Part shown: positions 35,416 through 46,266 of the stretch, one piece after another
Layout of the letters: every line of letters starts with the position of its first letter
How positions within the stretch are numbered: position 1 is the stretch's first letter
Assembly: GCA_028023455.1 (NCBI GenBank)
Contig: JAQFVV010012423.1
Coordinates: 3,955,753-4,019,752, forward strand
Source of the DNA: Epiperipatus broadwayi
Taxonomy: Eukaryota; Onychophora; Udeonychophora; Euonychophora; Peripatidae
Length of the DNA: 64,000 nt
Direction: 5' to 3'
Translations under genes and position numbers: made by a program
The notes under the pieces: generated by a model
Databases searched by the model: none
What the model saw: the letters and a program-made list of their open reading frames with translations, nothing else
What the model was told of the DNA's origin: nothing

Positions 35416-35733
35416 TTACGTGGACCATTTTCGAGATAGAGAAAAGCAGTCCTCTCTTCTGTTGATTGCTGGTGGGTCACTTATGATGTAGTAAGCTTTC
35501 CTAACTTTACATTTGGTTTCATTTGTTTTAGAGCAAATGACACTGGCTGTGGTGGGTAGAAAAGCATGTCCAGTGGCTCTTTCACGCTCAATGATAACTG
35601 AATTACCTTCAAGCTTTGTTTTGGTTCTGTTATAAAGGTATCTGTGTTGAGTTACTCTGGTGGAAATGTTAGTTTTGGTTTCTCCATAATATGTTGCCAT
35701 ACAATTTATTTGGGGGCAGGTGATTTTGTACAC
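35416..35733 (-). pseudogene. PLE-B GIY-YIG endonuclease domain, left copy
   Basis: 105 residues in frame. The open segment begins VYKITCP (the GIY-like half), with ATYYGETKTNISTRVTQHRYL as the YIG half and conserved Arg/His helix after it, so the domain is complete in outline though both signature tripeptides are variant (VYK and YYG). In PLEs this endonuclease follows the RT and cuts target DNA. The upstream RT is separated from it by stops (35734-35987), so this copy is not translated as a fusion. It ends ...SLSRKWST. Confidence 0.75.
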
Positions 35734-35987
35734 AACTTGAGGGGTGAGTTCATGTTTGATCCTGTCTTTGGTGTTATTTTTCAGTCTATTGGTGTTAGGA
35801 AGTGAACGGAAAGTGACTTCAAAGTCACTTGATAGTTTATTAATGAGGCTTTTGGCTGTTGAGTGAATTTATGGGATTAGGATTCTTGGTTTGTTTTCTT
35901 TCTTGTGGTTGTGGTTTATTTTATAGAAAAATTTGTTGACTTTTCTGTTGATGGATGAATAAGTGTGTCCTATTTTTCTTAAATCAG

Positions 35988-36440
35988 TTATATAATTGAT
36001 AAGATTTTTTCTTGTATCTGCTCGTATTTGCACAAGTTATGGTTCCTAAACATGAATGAAAAGAGGGCTGCAAGTTTGTGGGAGCAAGCCATATAAAAAA
36101 TAGGGTTTGTCAGACCCTCTACTTCCAAAGGTTTGACTATCATTTGGTAGTCCAGCTTATCTATATTTTTACTAACACATATGTCGAAGTACTTGACCTG
36201 TTTGTCTTGGTTTTTCCAAGTTGTAGTAAAAGTAAGCTTAGTTTTATTCTGGAGGCTGTTGTGGAGATTAGTAATGATGTCTTCTGGGGCTGCAATAAAT
36301 GTATCATCAATGTAATGTGTGTATATTATATGAGGGGTTGACATGAAGAATGTGGGTAGTGTTTGTTTCTCATAATGGTCAAGTACAACACTTGCCATTA
36401 TACCACTTAGTGGGAGACCCATTGGCCATCTGTTATTCAT
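35988..36440 (-). pseudogene. PLE-B reverse transcriptase C-terminal half, left copy
   Basis: 150 residues. Motif B is seen as RWPMGLPLSG, motif C as THYIDDTF with the two catalytic Asp residues, then KYFDICVSKNIDKLDYQM (motif D/E region) and FMFRNHNLCKYE (thumb). Motif A lies beyond the truncated 5' end. PLE RTs are related to telomerase RT and copy the element RNA at the cut target. The frame is broken upstream and downstream. The right copy at 37119-37457 is a near-identical counterpart on the opposite strand. Confidence 0.85.
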
Positions 36441-36589
36441 ACTAAACCACTTATCCCTGAAAATAGCAACTATATTTAGATCAAGCCATTTTAAAAAATT
36501 AATGATGAATTTGGCTCATGTAGGTGGGCAGTTTCTTGTAATTAATGTCTCATTGACTATTTCAATTGATCGTTTACAGTCAATGGATG

Positions 36590-37457
36590 AATATAATAAT
36601 AAGATTAATACACAAATTGAAAAATTAAAATTTGCAAATCTAAATAATTTCAACAATAGGCTTAATAGAGATAAATTTATATCTACTATACTATGTATAA
36701 ATTGCGACAACATCTTTACAAAAGCTGAATATTTTCATATATATATCTGTCAACCTCTTCACTAATATTAAGCTTCATAAGTCTGATAAACCTTTAAGAC
36801 TGATGATCGATTTTGGAAGGGCACACTATTTCAACATGGCAGTGTTGGTTAATTGCTGGCTTATTGACACATTAGGCTTGGCGCTTATACCATCAAATCA
36901 TCTTTCAAGTTTGTAGAAAAAATTAAACACGTGTTTATACCAGATATGTTCAAAATTGCATGATTTGATGTGGCTCCTTTGACCATAAACAATCAATTGA
37001 AATAGTCAATGAGACATTAATTGCAAGAAACTGCCCACCTACATGATCTAAATTCATCATTCATTTTTTAAATGGCTTGATCTAAATATAGTTGCTATTT
37101 TCAGGGATGTGATTTAGTATGAATAATGGATGGCCAGGGTTCCCACTAAGTGGTATAATGGCAAGTGTTGTACTTGATCATTATGAGAAGCAAATACTAC
37201 CCACATTCTTCATGTCAACCCCACATATGATATACACACATTACATTGATGATACATTTATTGTATCCCCAGAAGACATCATTACTAATTTCCACAACAG
37301 CCTCCAGAATAAAACTAAGCTTATTTTTACTACAACTTGGGAAAACCAAGACAAACAGATCAAATACCTTGACATATGTGTTAGTAAAAATATAGATAAG
37401 CTGTACTACCAAATGGTAGTCAAACCTTTGGAAGTACAGGGTCTGACAAACCCTTAA
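36590..37457 (+). pseudogene. PLE-B reverse transcriptase, right copy, multiply broken
   Basis: The N-terminal part reads TNIKLHKSDKPLRLMIDFG (RT fingers of PLEs), followed by a decayed motif A region. The best open segment, 37119-37457 (112 aa), has WPGFPLSGIMASVV (motif B, altered from WPMGLPLSG), YTHYIDDTF (motif C with both Asp) and YLDICVSKNIDKLYYQM. It ends at a TAA inside GLTNP. Several stops and frameshifts lie before it. Related to PLE-C and PLE-D but clearly a different lineage. Confidence 0.8.
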
Positions 37458-37970
37458 TTCTTACATGCCTCACTCCCACAAACTTGCAGCCCTCTCTTCA
37501 TTCATGTTTAGGAACCATAACTTGTGCAAATACGAGGCAGTTAAAAGAAAAAATCATCAATTATATAACTTATTTAAGAAAAATAGGATACACTTATTCA
37601 TCCATCAACAGAAAAGTCAACAAATTCTTCTATAAAATAAACCACAACTACAAGAAAGAAAACAAACCAAGAATCCTAATCCCATGCATTCACTCAACAG
37701 GTAAAAGCCTCATTAATAAACTATCAAGTGACTTTGAAGTCACCTCCCAACACCAATAGACTGATAAATAACACCAAAGACAGGATCACATCTGAACTCA
37801 CTCCTCATGTTGTGTACAAAATCACCTGCCCCCAAATAAATTGTATGGCGACATATCATGGAGAGACCAAAACTAACATTGCCACCACAGTAGCTCAACA
37901 CAGATACCTTTATAACAGAACCAAAACAATGCTTGAAGGTAATTGGTTTTTGTTGAGCACAAAAGAGTGA
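37458..37970 (+). pseudogene. PLE-B connector and GIY-YIG domain, right copy
   Basis: Two overlapping frames. 37484-37759 covers the thumb and connector (KIGYTYSSINRKVNKFFYKI, PRILIPCIHSTGKSLINKL). 37728-37970 covers VYKITCPQINCMATYHGET, where YHG replaces the YIG tripeptide, and then decays. At least one frameshift separates the frames. Confidence 0.75.
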
Positions 37971-38187
37971 CTGGACACACCTTTCTATGCACCACAGCCG
38001 TGTCATTTGCTCTGAAACAAATGACACCAAACACAAAGTTAGGGAAGCTTACTACATCATAAGTGACCCATGAGCAATCAACAGAAGAGAGGCCTGCTCT
38101 TCCTTATCTTGAAAATGGTCTACATAACATCTGCATATAAATTTGCATAAAATTTGCATTAATATTATAGTTATTAATCGAATACAA

Positions 38188-38235
38188 GACGCCATGAGTA
38201 TGGGACTATAAACTGTCCCAAAAGCGCTAGGCGGT
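38188..38235 (+). ncRNA. Hammerhead-like fold, PLE-B, right copy
   Basis: Stem I CGCC (38190-38193) with GGCG (38230-38233); core ATGAGTAT (38194-38201); stem II GGGAC (38202-38206) with GTCCC (38215-38219); AAA (38220-38222) at the place of GAA; self-complementary AGCGCT (38223-38228); A38229 at the cleavage position. The spacing is exactly that of a hammerhead, but the conserved G after stem II is A. Confidence 0.35.
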
Positions 38236-38317
38236 AAATTTTAATAATTTTACAGACAATTAATAGCTTCATTATCTGTGCGCAGAGCATATATATATAT
38301 ATATTAATTTATTATTA

Positions 38318-38470
38318 TAATAATAAATTGTGCTTTCACACTTCCAACGTAAAGCTATAACAACAAATTGAAAATCAAATTTAATGGCTAAGCGCTTAGC
38401 CATTAAATTTAATTTTCAATTTGTTGTTATAGCTTTACGTTGGAAGTGTGAAAGCATGATTTATTATTAT
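38318..38470. repeat. Near-perfect 153-bp palindrome with no loop
   Basis: The two arms of about 76 nt meet at AGCGCT (38391-38396) with no spacer and only a few mismatches. TGCTTTCACACTTCC pairs with GGAAGTGTGAAAGCA. It lies just outside the PLE-B 3' end and (TA)n. Confidence 0.8.
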
Positions 38471-38988
38471 ATTGGACAAACATAAAGTATAAATATACAG
38501 GTTATTACTTAATTTATTATTACTATTATACTTTTTTAATTATTTACTAATAAATTTAGAATTAATTTAAAATCAGGTGAATCTGTCTAATTATTTCTTT
38601 TAAATGTGCAGGATAATTTTGGTACTTGAAGTTTGATCCAAGATCAAACCCATTTTGGTAAGTGAAATAGAATTAGATGTATGTATATGATTATACACCA
38701 TTATTAAGAGATATAAATTTTATATTTGTTACTGCATTTAAATATTTGTTTACTTATCTAAGTCAATATTACTGATAGAAATAATTTCATTAGTTCAGAT
38801 TTGATTATTTATTTGCTTATTTTGTCCAGTTACAAAAATCTTAATGGATTTTGTTCTGTCATTAGTCAAAATGAACTGTCTTAATTACTTTTAAACTAAT
38901 ATATATATATATATAAATAATTATTGTATTGTTGATAATATATAATTTTATTTAATTGGAATACAGAATTGATTAATAATTTATATAT

Positions 38989-39060
<72 letters not shown>

Positions 39061-39690
39061 CTTAAAGTGGAGATCATAAATTTTATTGACTAGTATAACT
39101 TAATGTTATCTTTGGCTTGGATAACTGCCAATTATTGTCATATATATATAATATAGAAAGTCAGGTGTCACATGACTTATATATATAGCTTGCATTTACA
39201 AATATGGAATGTAAAATTAAGAGCATGCTAATAAGTTTTAAACAAGTTTCTTTATGATGATTGCTACTACAAGAGAAGGCATTTTAATCATGTTTATCTA
39301 GGATTGTCCCTATCCCCAGACTGGTTTTGACCTATGACTCTCTTCAGTGAGGAACTATGACACCCGATTCAAGAAAACCAACTCAAGCTAAGCATTTATC
39401 TAATAGTTAACTGTCAAGAAGAAGATCTGAAACTTTTAGACATCTACATGTCTTTAAAATCATGAATTTTACATTCAAGTATATAGGCTGATTTAAAATT
39501 TCATCTTGTCTGTTGTTGTTCTGGATATTCTATTTTTTTTTTTAAAAATCAGATCACTTTCCTACTATAAAAATCAATCAAATGTGACACATAGAAGCAG
39601 TTCAATTATTAATTAAATGGACTTTGGGATTATCACAAAACTTTACATTTATTTAGTATAAAAGTATTATTTGCCATATATATATATATA
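38471..39690. other. AT-rich DNA with long (TA)n, no gene
   Basis: Contains (TA)n at 38899-38915 and a long run at about 38982-39057. No coding frame or RNA gene seen. Confidence 0.5.
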
Positions 39691-39691
39691 T

Positions 39692-39811
39692 AATATCAAA
39701 TATTAAATTATTAAATTACCCCACATTACTAATAAATCCAGCACAATCTTAGCCATCCTCAAAATGATGCTAGATTTTTTAGCCATGTGGGGTGATTCAG
39801 TATTTGATATT
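39692..39811. repeat. Foldback element of about 120 bp
   Basis: AATATCAAATA...ACCCCACAT (39692-39726) pairs with ATGTGGGGT...TATTTGATATT (39784-39811). Confidence 0.55.
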
Positions 39812-39967
39812 TATTTCAGTGTAGCAATAGAACTGGGATTATTTTCATATATATTATTCACAGCATATAACATAATGCATACTCATAAACATCTAAAGCT
39901 TAAGCAGGAAAATGGAAATAAGCACAAATAAAATTTATATATATATATATATAAATATTTATTTGTT

Positions 39968-39986
39968 CTAAGTCTTTCTAGATTTT

Positions 39987-40024
<38 letters not shown>

Positions 40025-40042
40025 AAAATCTAGAAAGACTTA
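39968..40042. repeat. Palindrome with a (TA)n centre
   Basis: CTAAGTCTTTCTAGATTTTAC before, and its exact complement after, a (TA)n core of about 27 bp; 24-25-bp perfect arms. Confidence 0.75.
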
Positions 40043-40103
40043 GAAATTAATAATATTTTGGATATTTTTCATTTACTACAATTTATTTAATATTAAATAT
40101 TCA

Positions 40104-40417
40104 AATAATAGAGATAAATATTTTTTATTAAATGCTTTTATTCAACATGCACTAAAAAAAAAAAAATAATTGTTTCTTCAACCACAATTGGGGTTATTAG
40201 ATTTAACATGAAATAAATCATGGCAGTACAAAAATTAATTAAGTCAATACATTGTTATAAAAACAAGCATTTGACTTAATTAATTTCTGGACTCCCCATG
40301 TTTTTATTTTAAATTAAATCTAAAAACACCAGTTGTGGTTGCATAAACAATTTTTATTACTTTTTAGTGCACAGTCAATAAAAGCATTCTATATATAAAA
40401 AAATATCTCTATTATTT
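40104..40417. repeat. Foldback element of about 314 bp
   Basis: Arms of roughly 145 bp (40104-40250 and 40272-40417) pair imperfectly. AATAATAGAGATA pairs with TATCTCTATTATT, AATGCTTTTATT with AATAAAAGCATT, and AATTAATTAAGTCAA with TTGACTTAATTAATT at the loop end. Confidence 0.7.
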
Positions 40418-43400
40418 TTAGTTTTTAGTTTTGAAACTATATCATACTTTAAATTGACTGGACCCTTATAGTTTAGAGAGATTTCTGTAGAAATTTAATA
40501 ATCATTGCTATTTATAAAATATTATAATCTACTATATAATTTTAAAGACAATATCTGTCCATGTAAAGAAACCTTGTTATGCGTAAATTTGATTTTAATT
40601 GATTTTATTGTGATGTTTCTTCAAAAGTTAAAAACAAAATTACAATCCGATGTTTCTTCAAAAGTTAAAAACATAAAATTACAATCTGGGGAAAAAATGA
40701 ATAATTATTTATTACAAGATAATAATTTATTTTAAAATTATCATATCAATAATATATTTTAAGTATAAATATTTATTATAAATTTTATATTCAAATTCAA
40801 TTAATAATGACATTTATTAAAAATATAGTTAGAATCAAAACTTTGGTCTTAAAGAAATGATTTAAATTAATTTCATTTATAAAACATTTATTGATTTTAA
40901 TTATCTTAAATAGAAACAGTTATTTAAAAGGTGTAACAAGTTGAGTTGGGATTTGATCAATGAAAGTTGAGTAAGTACTTCTCTGACATCAATTATCTAT
41001 GAGGCAGGGTTAAAAAAATCACACAGATTATTGGGAAAAAAGATTCAAGAAAATTTAATTAGCAATCTCAATTTATTTCTCCATAAAAACAATTATAAAA
41101 CTTAAAAACTTTTTAACATCTTAAGTAGTAAAAAACATCTGTAAAAAATAGTTTAAGGATATAAAATATTATAAACTAATTATTAATATCATGGAGTAGA
41201 TTAAAATAATTTGTATTATTACTAAAGTACCAATCCTGATCATCTTATAACCAAGATAAGACCACAAAAAATACAGATTTTTATTTTAATTGTGCCTATA
41301 ATAACCATGAAAGAAAACATGTCTGCATTACTTCAGAGAGAAACATAATGATACTCACATAAGAAAACATTCATTTGTCTATGCTAAGTTAAATGTTATT
41401 AATCATAGATTAAATGTGAAAAACAAATTAAAAATTCCTAGAGTGTTGAATGCAAGAAAAGCTAATCTTCATTTGAATTAAACAGTTGATACTTAGGAAA
41501 TAATTTGAAACATTTGAAGAAAATATTTATCCTATACTTTATAATAATATTTTTAAAAAGATAAATAAAATAAATTAAGATTTATTATGTTTAAATAGAA
41601 GATGAACTTTTATGATAGCCTTTTAAGAACTGAATGTTAAGATGGAAAAAAATTGTGTAACTTTTGAAGGGTAGATGATAGTCACAAAAATAATGTACTA
41701 CAAGCTAGAAAATTAAATGAATTTATCCAATATATATTTGAAATTTTACAAGAGTAAAGAATAACAGAAAAAAAGAGAAATCAGAAAGTAAACTTATTCG
41801 TGACTTATTTGAACATATTTGAAAGTTTGAGCAGAGTGTAGATTTATTTAGAATATTCATCAAACTTTTCGTTGTGGATTTTGAAGAGCACGATTATATC
41901 TAATCCAACTTTAAAACTAGCTAGGAAGAAAGGATACATTCAGTTTTGTTTTATCATTTGTGCTTTTTGTTTAATATTTTGTTTAACAATACACATCTTA
42001 GCAATATGAAGAGAGAAGAAATACAAATGTGGAATGAATGGAAAAGTCTGCAGAGTAACCATGGCAATATAATTTGAAAAAACAATGAGAAAATGATTTC
42101 AATTTTAAAGTTAGTGGTAATAATTTTCTTGTTATATATTTTTTTTTGTTTGATATGAAATATACATACAAGATATTTTTCATAATTGTGAGTTAAAGAA
42201 TTGATATATGCAATTTAGTATATAATATTAAAAGTATTAATTTTTTAGTTAGTTTTCCATATTAGAAAAAAAGAGTATGCTTAAATATGGGAAAAGAATA
42301 CTTATGAGTTAAACTAAAAAAGTGTGTGTGGGGGGGGTAATGTTAACTGTATATTTCGACCATTATCTACTTTATGAAATTAAGTGTAATAGGGTTATCA
42401 GAAAGAAACACCAAACTTATTATAAAATATAATGTATTTATGAAAGTAAAAAGGAATGAATGTTGATGTAAGACAATATCATGATCTCATTTGTTATAAA
42501 GAAAAATATATATCCTATTAATAATAATAATAGAAATAGATTATTTGTTGGGTAACATGATTGTAGATATGGATAGAAAATTATTGCATGGGGAATATTA
42601 TATTAAATTGTTAGTCTAGAATTAGTAGAGTAGTAGATGCCAAATACACAATTAAGAAAGATGAGTTAAAATTCTAGGACAGGATACAATATCTTTCTGA
42701 AAGACTGATGAACAGTTAAGTGGGAGTAAAATTTGAGTAAAATAATTAAGAAGATGATTGCCTGTCAAAAATATGACACCTCATATTTAAAAGAAACCTC
42801 CATCATTTTTATTAATATATAGTATTTAGTAAAATTAGTTTCTTATCTATAAAGTTACATATCAATAATAGTATAGGAATATCAAAGGTAGATTAAATAT
42901 TTAAAGGATTTTTATAATTTCTTCTTAAATCATGACAATTTTTCTTGAAGGTAAAACCATGTACAGGACAAATATCTTATATCCATATAGTAATTTGAAT
43001 AAATTACTAGATGAGCAAAAATAACTAAGATGAAAAAACACTATAAAATATAAGTGAGAGAGAATGAAGGCATACATGAATTATATGATATGGAAAAGAG
43101 TTCTCAGCTTATTATTCATTTTAATTACATTATGAATATTGTTTATATTTTTTATTGCCACAGCAACAATAATTTTGTTGATTAAATTATACTTAATATT
43201 TTATGCCAAGTTTAGTAATATGAAATACAATTTAAATGGAACAATTTTCTTATAATACTGAGAATTATAAAATATCAGCTAGTAAAGAAAAAGAACTGAA
43301 AAGATAACCACCAGATGACTCATAAATAATGCAAATATATTAAATTAGTAGGAATGCATACATAATAATAAAAAATAATAAACTTAGAATTTAAAAAAAA

Positions 43401-44860
43401 AAACTAGATACTAAATAGGAGAAGGATTGACTCTATATAAAAATCATTATGTTTATTTGCAAGGATATAATAATCATAATGTTTATTGTAAATAATGTAA
43501 CAAATTTGTTGTAAATGTGTAAACAGTTTAATGCTTAAATTTTATTGTCAGTGAATTATTTCATTTAATGGTCATATTTATTTATTATTATCATTATTAG
43601 TGTTATAAATAAGTGATATTTTGATTTAAATTTATCATAATAATTTTATTATGTCTGAGAGTCATTTCCATCATAAGGTCATATCAATAAAGCACATTAG
43701 CCCCATAAAATTATACATATCATATTTTGATTACATGCCTCATTTGAGAAGTTATGTTTAAGATTTTATAATTGATACATTAACTGTTAATTGCTTTTAA
43801 ATTATAACTATATTAAAAAAATATAAAATAATCTTGAAGGACCGTGTAAAAAATACTTTTAAGTATTACAAAATGAAGAGCATATAATAAAAAGCAATAG
43901 TATATTTGAGAGTCACATTCTAATATTGTAAGTTAAGTTGAAATATATGTTACAGTAAAAATTTAAAAAGATTGTTATTTCAGAGTACAAGTTACTAACC
44001 AAATATATTTGCAGGTCCATAGTTTTGAAGGATTTGATTACAGTATGTGAATGACAACTAATTATGGGATGTATTTTAGTGAGCTAGACTTTGTAAATAA
44101 TAATGGTGTAACAAAGCTTTGATTATAATATAATGTGTATTCTAGAATAATGGGTATTATGACAAGCATGGGAACAAATCTTAGGAAAATTAGATTAAAT
44201 TACTTAAGTGAGGTTAATGAGTATATAGCCATTGTTGATTTCCATGTCATTATTATTATTAAAGTTAGATTAAGTTTTCAATAGGACGTTAATCAAGGTT
44301 TGTAAGTATGTTTTTTACTAAATGATTGGATCCCAGTGAAATCCATCTTGCAATTCAATTATTTAATTATCAATCTAATTGTTATATTGGGTTTTAGAAT
44401 AGAATACTTATGATCCTTGAGATAGCCATAGAATAACATTAATTATTTTAAGTTAATGTAATTTGGTTAATGTTTTTTTTTTTTTTTGATTTTTAAATTG
44501 TAGAAGAATAATTATTTTATTATTTAACTGAAATATTATGTTAGTCATTATTAGTTGTGGGGATTTTCCTAATCATTATGATAGGATGGTAATAGAAGAG
44601 TTTTCACAATAGCAATGCCATGGTGGAATGTAGCTTATATATTTATCAATGTTAAAATGTCTCTGCGGTAATCATCTCTAAAGTCTATCTTATATTTTGA
44701 TGTATCAAAAGTTTCAAGCCCATAAAGAGTTTTATACTTGTTTGTTGTTAGACATGATGGTTTATTATTGAGCTAATATAGCAGTGGGTCCATAAAAAAG
44801 CAGGGTAAGTTAGAGAGATGTGATAGAAGAACTAGAAGACAATGATACAATATATATATA
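40418..44860. other. AT-rich DNA, no gene recognised
   Basis: Only short AT-biased frames. A 37-bp tandem duplication built on GATGTTTCTTCAAAAGTTAA lies at about 40612-40690. A G8 run occurs at 42333-42340. From about 41 kb the top strand is visibly richer in G than C, a trend that continues to 50.98 kb. Confidence 0.45.
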
Positions 44861-44861
44861 T

Positions 44862-46187
44862 AACAAAAACAAATTATAAATCATGTAACTTGCTATAGCT
44901 TGCATTTATGATCAATAGATGGAGCTTTACAAAAATCTCCGTACAAGCGTATGTTTACATAAATGTCAAAAGAGTCAGAATTCACTATCTCTTTCATTGG
45001 CTCCACCTTCAGGTCAGCTGATTTCAAGCTAATTTGCTATCATCAGTGAAGGGTAGGGACCAGAAACTAGATCTAAATACTAACTCTTAGCGTTTATGAA
45101 ACAAGTTCCTATCAGTTTGCAAGCATAAATTTTTCAGACAAGTAATGTCTTCAAACCCAGCCTAACAAACCAGATAGCTATATGGGTCTGATATCAGTTC
45201 AGATTCACATCATAGTAAAAGCCTCTGCAATATATATCATTGCAAAAACTTTCAAAGGTACATTTATGAAAAACAAAAACAAATAATAAATCACATAAAT
45301 TGCTATAGCTTGCATTTATGATCAATAGATGGAACTTTACCAAAATCTCTGTACAAGCCACCTTCAGGTCAGCTGATTTCAAGCTAATTTGCTATCATCA
45401 GTGAAGGGTAGGGACCAGAAACTAGATCTAAACACTAACTCTTAGCGTTTATGAAACAAGTTCCTATCAGTTTGCAAGCATGAATTTTTCAGACACGTAA
45501 TGTCTTCAAACCCAGCCTAACAAACCAGATAGCTATATGGGTCTGATATCAGTTCAGATTCACCACATAGTAAAAGCCTCTGCAATATATATCATTGCAA
45601 AAACTTTCAAAGGTACATTTATGAAAAACAAAAACAAATTATAAATCACATAACTTGCTATGGCATGCATTTATGATCAATAGATGGAACTTTACCAAAA
45701 TCTCTGTACAAGCATATGTTTACATAAACGACAATAGAGTCAGAATTCACTATCTCTTTCATTGGCTCCACCTTCAGGTCAGCTGATTTCAAGCTAATTT
45801 GCTATCATCAGTAAAGGGTAGGGACCAGAAACTAGATCTAAACACTAACTCTTAGCATTTATGAAACAAGTTCCTATCAGTTTGCAAGCATAAATTTTTC
45901 AGACACGTAATGTCTTCAAACCCAGCCTAACAAACCAGATAGCTATATGGGTCTGATATCAGTTCAGATTCACCACATAGTAAAAGCCTCTGCACTATAT
46001 ATCATTGCAAAAACCTTCAAAGGTATATTTATGAAAAGCAAAAACAAGTTATAATAACGTAACTTGCTATAGCTTGCATTTATGATCAATAGATGGAACT
46101 TTACCAAAATCTCCATACAAAGTGCATGTTTACATAAATGTCAAAAAAGTCAGAATTCACTATCTCTTTCATTGGCTCCATCTATTG

Positions 46188-46190
<3 letters not shown>
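44862..46190. repeat. Tandem array of a ~409-bp unit (3.4 copies)
   Basis: Units start at the AACAAAAACAAAT string at about 44862, 45271, 45627 and 46036. Units 1 and 3 are ~409 bp; unit 2 lacks ~54 bp (from TATGTTTACATAAA to TCATTGGCT); unit 4 stops after ~155 bp. Conserved landmarks are TGATCAATAGATGGA, CAGGTCAGCTGATTTCAAGC and GCCTAACAAACCAGATAGCT. The last unit ends in CTCCATCTATTGATCAT, the inverse of its own beginning, and runs into (TA)n at 46190-46262. The array is enclosed by GATACAATATATATA on the left and TATATATTGTACCC on the right. No ORF. Confidence 0.85.

Positions 46191-46265
<75 letters not shown>
46191..46265. repeat. (TA)n microsatellite
   Basis: About 75 bp of TA broken once by ACAATA. 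Predicted reading frames here are poly Y/I artefacts. Confidence 0.9.

Positions 46266-46266
<1 letters not shown>

Larger units (their letters stand above)
35240..36580 (-). mobile_element. PLE-B, 5'-truncated copy (left half of head-to-head pair)
   Basis: Runs from a 3' end next to (TA)n(TG)n at 35229-35260 to a truncated 5' end near 36580, where an inverted copy begins. Contains a partial RT and the GIY-YIG domain. The 3' terminal sequence matches the right copy (ends near 38290) in inverse orientation. Confidence 0.8.
36581..38295 (+). mobile_element. PLE-B, 5'-truncated copy (right half of head-to-head pair)
   Basis: Starts within the RT N-terminal region and runs to a 3' end at the (TA)n tract beginning near 38290. 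Overlaps in content with the left copy over about 1.3 kb in inverse orientation, and extends some 400 bp further upstream (HTNIKLHKSDKPLRLMIDF is readable at about 36760-36820). Confidence 0.8.

Noticed and set aside
44862-46190. CRISPR array
   Set aside because: Units of ~409 bp are direct tandem copies without short repeats and unique spacers; the genome is eukaryotic.
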